A program made the position numbers and the translations under genes. Below are positions 7,216 through 10,971 of a DNA stretch of 10,971 nt, piece after piece. This DNA comes from Clostridia bacterium. Its GTDB lineage: Bacteria > Bacillota > Clostridia > Oscillospirales > Acutalibacteraceae. The notes under the pieces were generated by a model that searched no databases, was not told the origin of the DNA, and saw nothing but the letters and a program-made list of their open reading frames with translations. Where the stretch lies: NCBI GenBank assembly GCA_017425745.1, contig JAFOXT010000410.1, forward strand, positions 1 through 10,971. The letters run 5' to 3'. Positions within the stretch are counted from its first letter, which is position 1. The number at the start of each line of letters is the position of its first letter.

Positions 7216-7626
7216 TACACGGCAGTCAACATAAATTTTTACAGTCTGGATAAGGGTATCACCGCTATAGGTGTAAAGCATACCCTCGCCTTCTTTTACA
7301 GCCTTTATGTTAGCATAGTAAACGGCATTCATAAACATACCGTCCATACCGTTATTTTCAATTACAAAAGGTGCATCATCAGAAGTTTTCCATGTAACTT
7401 CAAAAAGGCGCTGCCCCTTCTCTTCAAGTCTAACCTTTCGCGCTGTAAGGTTTTCCATATAATATGTACCGCAGCTGCACACACCCTCCTCAAAAATATG
7501 AGTATGCTCAGCAGCAAGTGAGCTGAATGTTATCGCAGTAAAAGCGAAAAGTATTACAATAAGAGAACAAATAAACTTAACTGTATTTTTAGTCATTGTA
7601 TTTCCTCCTGAAAAAGTTGTCTTAAT

Positions 7627-7655
7627 ATTTTATCACGCAGAAGAATAAAAATCAA
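7627..7655 (-). promoter_or_regulatory. Promoter of the three-gene secreted-protein operon
   Basis: On the minus strand, TTGATT (7650-7655), a 17-bp spacer and TAAAAT (7627-7632) are preceded by an extended -10 TG. The start point would be near 7620, giving a leader of about 24 nt that carries CAGGAGG for the first gene. The same -35 sequence, spacing and TG occur in the promoter at 10204-10232. Confidence 0.7.
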
Positions 7656-7718
7656 TACTGAGGAGATAATATTTGATTTTTTCAGACAAAGTTTAACATA
7701 TTATTGTGAAAAGTTTGT

Positions 7719-7752
7719 AAAAAAGTCGGTGCTTAATTCATCACCTCAGACT
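7719..7752 (-). terminator. Candidate intrinsic terminator downstream of the 771-aa LRR gene
   Basis: The minus strand reads AGTC, three unpaired bases, GGTG, a 10-nt loop, CACC, GACT and then a run of T residues (7719-7724). The stem is interrupted but the U-tract is good. Together with the hairpin at 7826-7855 it probably separates the 771-residue gene from the operon promoter at 7627-7655. Confidence 0.55.
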
Positions 7753-7825
7753 ATCGATAAACGCACAAGACCAACAATCTCCTTTATAAAGAGATAAATT
7801 GCAATATAATTAATTTTTCGACAAG

Positions 7826-7855
7826 CTGAAGGCGATGCATTCAGCACCGCCTCAG
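7826..7855 (-). other. Strong stem-loop just after the 771-aa LRR stop codon
   Basis: The transcript can form CUGA-GGCG-GUGC, a 5-nt loop, GCAU-CGCC-(U)-UCAG: about 12 pairs with one bulged U and one G-U pair. It begins 3 nt after the stop codon. The following bases (CTTGTCGAAAAATT) lack a real U-tract, so it may be a weak terminator or a 3'-end mRNA stabiliser. Apart from this hairpin, the candidate terminator at 7719-7752 and the promoter at 7627-7655, the 262-nt gap 7597-7858 shows nothing more. Confidence 0.6.
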
Positions 7856-7858
7856 ACT

Positions 7859-10174
7859 TTATTTTATTTTAACCTTAACTGTTTTGTATCCGCCGTAAAT
7901 ATTCTTACCGTCAAGAGTTTTATAGGCTCTTACGCGGAAATAATAGGTCTTGCCTTTTTTGAGACTTTTCTTGGTATAGCTTGTGCCCTTTGTTGAGGCA
8001 ATTTTGTTGTAATCACCGAATTCATCCTGCATATAGATTACATAACCGGTTGCACCTGTAACCTTGCTCCATTTAATTGTTGCTTTACCGCCTTCTGATG
8101 TTGCTTTCGGCACAGGATTTGCAGGCTTTGTGCAGGTTTTGAATGACACAGATGAAGCCGCCCACAGTGTTGCATCACCGTCTTTAGTGTAGGCCTTTAC
8201 TGCAAATTTATAGGTTGTACCTGCTTTAAGCTTTTTAACTGTGTATGATGTTCCGGTAAGAGTTTTTATCGCCTTATATTTACCTGTTGCTGAGTCATAC
8301 TGATAAACCTTATAACCTGTTGCGCCTGTTACCTTGCTCCAGCTGAGCTTCACTGTGTCCGTAGTCTGAGAGGCAGTGATTTTTGAGGTTTTTCCGGGAA
8401 GGATTGAGAATTCAAGCTTCTTTTCGCCTTCATATTTTCCCATAAGAGTAACTGTAACAGTATATTTACCCGGATTTTTTCTGCCTGATTCATATTTTAC
8501 GGTATAGTCAACATTTTCAGCTAAATCGTAGCCCCACACATCTTCCAGAAGAACCTTAGGAGCTTTGACCTTGCCGTCGTAATTATATGAAGCTGTGAGA
8601 AGCTTTGCCGAGTCAACCTTGTAAATCACATTCTCACTCATAACTTCACTGCAGTTTTTACAGGACTTACGTATTATACCGTCTGACTCAAAATCTGCTT
8701 TGATTATCTCTTCTGCAAATTCGTGTGCTGTTCTAGGAATCATTTCAGTATAATAATCACCGCAAGAGCAGGTAAAGGTTTTTGTACCCTCTTCTTTACA
8801 TGTAGGCTCTTTTGTTACGGCTGAGGTATAGCTATGAGGATGAGGGGTATCATCTGCAGTGTTATAGTGTACTGCAGCCTTCTGAAGATCGTAATTATAT
8901 GCGCCGAGTCTGATTGCTTTCCACTGTTCCTCTGTACCCTTGTAATAAACGTCTGTAAACTTACCGCAATCTACAAATGCAACATCACCTATTGAAGTAA
9001 GGCTTACAGGTACAGTGATTTTCTTAAGATTATCACAGCTTCCGAAGGCGTTGTTGCCTATTGTTGTAAGACCGTTGGGGAATATTACCTCTGTGAGGCT
9101 TTCGCAGTTATAAAAAGTAGCGTCACCGATAATTTCAACACCTGCAGACAAAACGATGTTTTTGAGATTACTGCATTCAATAAAAGCATAGTTACCCACT
9201 GTTCTTACACTTGCAGGTACAACCATTGAAACAAGGCTCTTACAGCTTGAAAACGCGTAATCGCCGATTGCTTCTACAGTTGAAGGAATAGTGTAGCTTG
9301 ATTCTGTTCTTCCTACGGGATACTGAATAAGCTCTTTCTTTTTCTTATCGAAAAGAACACCGTTTGCATCGCTTGAATATTCAGTGTTCTTTGAATTTAC
9401 AGTTATACCTGTAAGCTTCAGACATTCATAAAAGGCTGCTTCTCCGATGGTTTCAACATTCTCGGGAATGTTGATTTCTGTAAGATTTTCGCAGTTACTG
9501 AAGGCATTTGAGCCGATTACTGTAACAGTGACGGGTATTGTAACATTCTGAAGATTTTTACAACCGGAGAAAGCGTGAGTGCCGATAGTTTCAACACCTT
9601 TTCCTAATGTTACTTTTTTGAGGTTTTTACAATCTGTAAAAGTAAACATAAGTGATTTTACACCGTAACCGATATCAACCTCTGTGAGGCCGTCACAACA
9701 CTGGAAGGCATATTCATCAATAAAGTTAACCTTATCGGGAATGGTAAGCTTAGTAATTCCGTCGCAGTTATCAAAAGCAAGTGCACCTATTGAAGTTACA
9801 TTTTTACCAATTTTAATACTTTTGATATTACTGCAGTTAGCAAAAGCACATACACCGATTGACTTTAAACTGTCGGGAATTTTAACCTCTGCAACATTCT
9901 TACAGAATGTAAACGCATAGTCACCTACAGATGTAACGCCCTCGTTGATTACAACTGTTCTGATGTCAGATTTTGCCATAAACGGAGATAAATCATCTTC
10001 AATATTATAATCCTCCATATCACCGTTTCCGCTGATTACAAGTTTTCCGTCTGACTCATTAAAAGTCCATTTAACGCTGTCACCGCACTGTCCGTTTGCG
10101 TCCAATGCACTTGCAGACATAGTAAACAGCATAATCATAATAACTGTTGCAAATAAAATACCGAGTTTCTTCAT
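7859..10174 (-). CDS. Secreted BspA-like leucine-rich-repeat protein with Cys module, Ig-like and two Fn3 domains (771 aa)
   Basis: Probable surface or secreted binding protein. From the ATG at 10172-10174: signal peptide 1-23 (ASA); N-cap with CG...W.F and KLVISGNGDMEDY (30-56); thirteen 22-23-residue LRR_5 repeats at 74-408, e.g. VTIPVTVTVIGSNAF. Repeats 8 and 9 are separated by the GVLFDKKKKELIQYP insert (about 257-292) typical of BspA-type proteins; repeat 5 is shortened. A Cys module follows (446-512; C459, C469, C471, C505, C508), then Ig-like (522-592) and Fn3 at 597-683 and 686-771, ending GGYKTVKVKIK. The frame extends 13 codons upstream to 10213, but GGAGG (10183-10187) sits 8 nt before the chosen ATG, which starts a standard signal peptide. 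It appears monocistronic, with its own promoter and hairpins downstream. The C-terminal half is paralogous to its neighbours. The ligand is unknown and there is no anchoring signal. Confidence 0.92.
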   Translation of the reverse strand: MKKLGILFATVIMIMLFTMSASALDANGQCGDSVKWTFNESDGKLVISGNGDMEDYNIEDDLSPFMAKSDIRTVVINEGVTSVGDYAFTFCKNVAEVKIPDSLKSIGVCAFANCSNIKSIKIGKNVTSIGALAFDNCDGITKLTIPDKVNFIDEYAFQCCDGLTEVDIGYGVKSLMFTFTDCKNLKKVTLGKGVETIGTHAFSGCKNLQNVTIPVTVTVIGSNAFSNCENLTEINIPENVETIGEAAFYECLKLTGITVNSKNTEYSSDANGVLFDKKKKELIQYPVGRTESSYTIPSTVEAIGDYAFSSCKSLVSMVVPASVRTVGNYAFIECSNLKNIVLSAGVEIIGDATFYNCESLTEVIFPNGLTTIGNNAFGSCDNLKKITVPVSLTSIGDVAFVDCGKFTDVYYKGTEEQWKAIRLGAYNYDLQKAAVHYNTADDTPHPHSYTSAVTKEPTCKEEGTKTFTCSCGDYYTEMIPRTAHEFAEEIIKADFESDGIIRKSCKNCSEVMSENVIYKVDSAKLLTASYNYDGKVKAPKVLLEDVWGYDLAENVDYTVKYESGRKNPGKYTVTVTLMGKYEGEKKLEFSILPGKTSKITASQTTDTVKLSWSKVTGATGYKVYQYDSATGKYKAIKTLTGTSYTVKKLKAGTTYKFAVKAYTKDGDATLWAASSVSFKTCTKPANPVPKATSEGGKATIKWSKVTGATGYVIYMQDEFGDYNKIASTKGTSYTKKSLKKGKTYYFRVRAYKTLDGKNIYGGYKTVKVKIK
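7862..8398 (-). repeat. Paired Fn3 cassette, copy B
   Basis: This stretch encodes PGKTSKITASQTTDTVKLSW to GGYKTVKVKIK. It is close to copy C (10434-10971) in DNA as well as protein. For example, the 48 bases at 8009-8056 differ from 10572-10619 at only two positions, and both copies share the VYMQD.FGDYNKI and WAASSVSFKT stretches. Confidence 0.8.
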
Positions 10175-10203
10175 AATTTTTACCTCCATCAACTTATACT
10201 TAA

Positions 10204-10232
10204 AATATAACATTAAACTTACAAAAAATCAA
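10204..10232 (-). promoter_or_regulatory. Promoter of the 771-aa LRR gene
   Basis: On the minus strand, TTGATT (10227-10232), a 17-bp spacer and TATATT (10204-10209) have an extended -10 TG (10210-10212 reads TGT). The start point would be near 10197, about 23 nt before the ATG, with GGAGG in the leader. It closely matches the architecture of the promoter at 7627-7655. Confidence 0.75.
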
Positions 10233-10251
10233 CACTTTTCACTTTCTTATC

Positions 10252-10286
10252 AAAAAAGGAACCTCACCGAAATGAAGTTCCTTTTG
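10252..10286 (-). terminator. Strong intrinsic terminator of the upstream Fn3 gene
   Basis: The minus strand reads AAGGAACTTCA, a 6-nt loop, TGAGGTTCCTT and then TTTT: an 11-bp stem with one G-U pair (arms 10273-10283 and 10256-10266; T-run 10252-10255). It starts 7 nt after the stop codon. The plus strand is also T-rich after the stem, so it could act in both directions, but no plus-strand gene faces it. Confidence 0.9.
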
Positions 10287-10289
10287 TTT

Positions 10290-10971
10290 TTACAGCACAC
10301 AGGTCTTACAAGGTGTTCTTGTTTTCTTTGCATTTGCAAGTGTGGTTTTTGTTGCATTTTTGCCTGCACACTCTTTATCGTAATGGTATCTTTTACCTGA
10401 GGGAGTTACATAAATTGCGGGATATGGCACTGTAATCTTAACTGTTTTGTATCCGCCATAGATATTCTTACCGTCAACCTTTTTGTAAGCAACAACACGG
10501 AATCTGCATGTTTCACCGTATCCGAGATTTTTGATACTGTATGATGTGTTCTTTGTGCTGCCGATTTTATTGTAATCACCGAAATCATCCTGCATATAGA
10601 TTACATAACCCGTTGCACCGGCAACCTTGCTCCATTTAAGTGTTACTTTGTCACTGCTTGCAGTAGCTTTTACGGTAGGAGTTGCGGGCTTAGTTGCGGT
10701 TTTGAATGAAACTGATGAAGCCGCCCACAGTGTTTCACCGTCAGCCTTGCTGTAAGCCTTGACTGCGAATTTATATGTAGTGCCTGCTTTAAGCTTCTTC
10801 ACAGTGTATGATGTACCTGTAAGGGTCTTGATTTTCTCATACTTGCCGGTTTTTGAGTTATACTGATAAACTCTGTAGCCGTCAGCACCGGTTACTTTTT
10901 TCCATGTAAGCTTGATTGAATCGGTTGATTGCGTTGCAGTGATTTTTGAGGTTTTGCCGGGAAGGATCTGA
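10290..10971 (-). CDS. Fn3 protein with C-terminal His/Cys tail, 3' part only
   Basis: The visible 226 codons run off the high end of the window, so the start and any LRR or Ig-like domains are not seen. The frame is open to the edge, beginning QILPGKTSKITATQSTDSIK, so internal start codons should not be taken as the true start. Two Fn3 domains matching those of the 771-residue protein (VYMQDDFGDYNKI, GKNIYGGYKTVKI) are followed by a tail of about 45 residues absent from the other paralogues: IYVTPSGKRYHYDKEC then KKTRTPCKTCVL. The pattern H-x4-C ... C-x2-C suggests a small metal-binding or redox module; YVT.SG..YH...C...PC..C tails are familiar in Clostridia secreted proteins, from memory. 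It is probably exported like its paralogues, though no signal peptide is visible. A strong terminator follows. Confidence 0.85.
   Translation of the reverse strand, partial: QILPGKTSKITATQSTDSIKLTWKKVTGADGYRVYQYNSKTGKYEKIKTLTGTSYTVKKLKAGTTYKFAVKAYSKADGETLWAASSVSFKTATKPATPTVKATASSDKVTLKWSKVAGATGYVIYMQDDFGDYNKIGSTKNTSYSIKNLGYGETCRFRVVAYKKVDGKNIYGGYKTVKITVPYPAIYVTPSGKRYHYDKECAGKNATKTTLANAKKTRTPCKTCVL
10434..10971 (-). repeat. Paired Fn3 cassette, copy C (reaches the window edge)
   Basis: It matches copy B (7862-8398) in protein and clearly in DNA, with long near-identical runs such as 10572-10619. It is followed by the His/Cys tail instead of the usual KVKIK end, so the cassette has been joined to a different C-terminus. 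Confidence 0.8.

Larger units (their letters stand above)
5620..7596 (-). pseudogene. Secreted Cys-rich-repeat/Ig-like/Fn3 protein, interrupted by one in-frame TAA
   Basis: The frame from the ATG at 7594-7596 to the TAA at 5620-5622 would give 658 codons, but codon 452 (6241-6243) is TAA. My codon-by-codon reading shows the same frame continuing without a shift through the rest of the Ig-like domain and two intact Fn3 domains. In the paralogue at 7859-10174 the matching position is Lys in GRKNPGKYTV; here it reads GLR-stop-NPDNYKV, so a single AAA-to-TAA change explains it. Domains: signal peptide 1-29; a region of unknown fold to about 127; Cys-rich repeats 128-370; Ig-like about 405-475; Fn3 about 478-567 and 568-658. 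The truncated 451-residue product would keep the Cys-rich part and lose both Fn3 domains. GGAGG (7604-7608) lies 7 nt before the start. It is the first gene of the probable operon. Alternatives are a sequencing error, a functional short form, or readthrough. Confidence 0.85.

Noticed and set aside
6241..7596. Calling the 451-residue frame a complete gene ending at 6241.
   Set aside because: The same frame continues with the rest of the Ig-like domain and two Fn3 domains, as in the paralogues, so the stop interrupts one longer gene. A frameshift is also excluded, because both halves are in the same frame.
7826..7855. Calling the strong hairpin after the 771-residue gene a standard intrinsic terminator.
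   Set aside because: The bases after the stem lack a U-tract on the minus strand; it is reported only as a stem-loop.

Overview
The window looks like a chromosomal segment of a moderately AT-rich, Gram-positive gut-type Clostridia, probably Oscillospiraceae/Ruminococcus-like. This rests on three things: the EF-G, S7 and S12 sequences are Firmicutes-like, the Shine-Dalgarno sites are strong and SigA-type promoters are present, and there is a family of secreted BspA-type leucine-rich-repeat proteins ending in paired fibronectin type III (Fn3) domains. The genus is an inference. Every gene I can support is on the minus strand, so transcription runs from high to low coordinates.

Low end (1-2400): the str operon, rpsL (S12) - rpsG (S7) - fusA (EF-G, cut by the window edge). 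It starts at a promoter with perfect consensus -35 and -10 boxes and a 17-bp spacer. A perfect 10-bp inverted repeat brackets the -35 box. rpsL appears to start at TTG and rpsG at GTG. A 205-nt rpsL-rpsG spacer holds two possible hairpins and could be a regulatory leader. No rpoB/rpoC lies directly upstream; the neighbour is a cluster of secreted proteins.

Middle (2435-7655): a probable three-gene operon for exported proteins, with its own promoter and a terminator at the end. In transcription order it encodes (i) a secreted protein with six Cys-rich repeats, an Ig-like domain and two Fn3 domains, whose frame is broken by one in-frame TAA at 6241-6243; (ii) a 738-residue LRR/Ig-like/Fn3 protein; (iii) a 290-residue secreted protein of unknown function with an amphipathic helix and a CPIC motif.

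High end (7719-10971): a 771-residue LRR/Cys-module/Ig-like/Fn3 protein with its own promoter, and upstream of it the 3' part of another Fn3 protein with an unusual His/Cys tail, ended by a strong terminator. The C-terminal Ig-like and Fn3 cassette recurs in four neighbouring genes and is clearly similar at DNA level in at least two, so the cluster seems to have grown by duplication. None of the proteins with a visible C-terminus has an LPXTG signal, SLH domain or dockerin, so how they are held at the surface is not evident.

I found no RNA genes, CRISPR arrays, transposases or phage genes. The most notable points are the single nonsense codon in an otherwise intact gene, the dyad around the rpsL -35 box, the structured rpsL-rpsG spacer, and the Cys-rich repeat protein and His/Cys tail.
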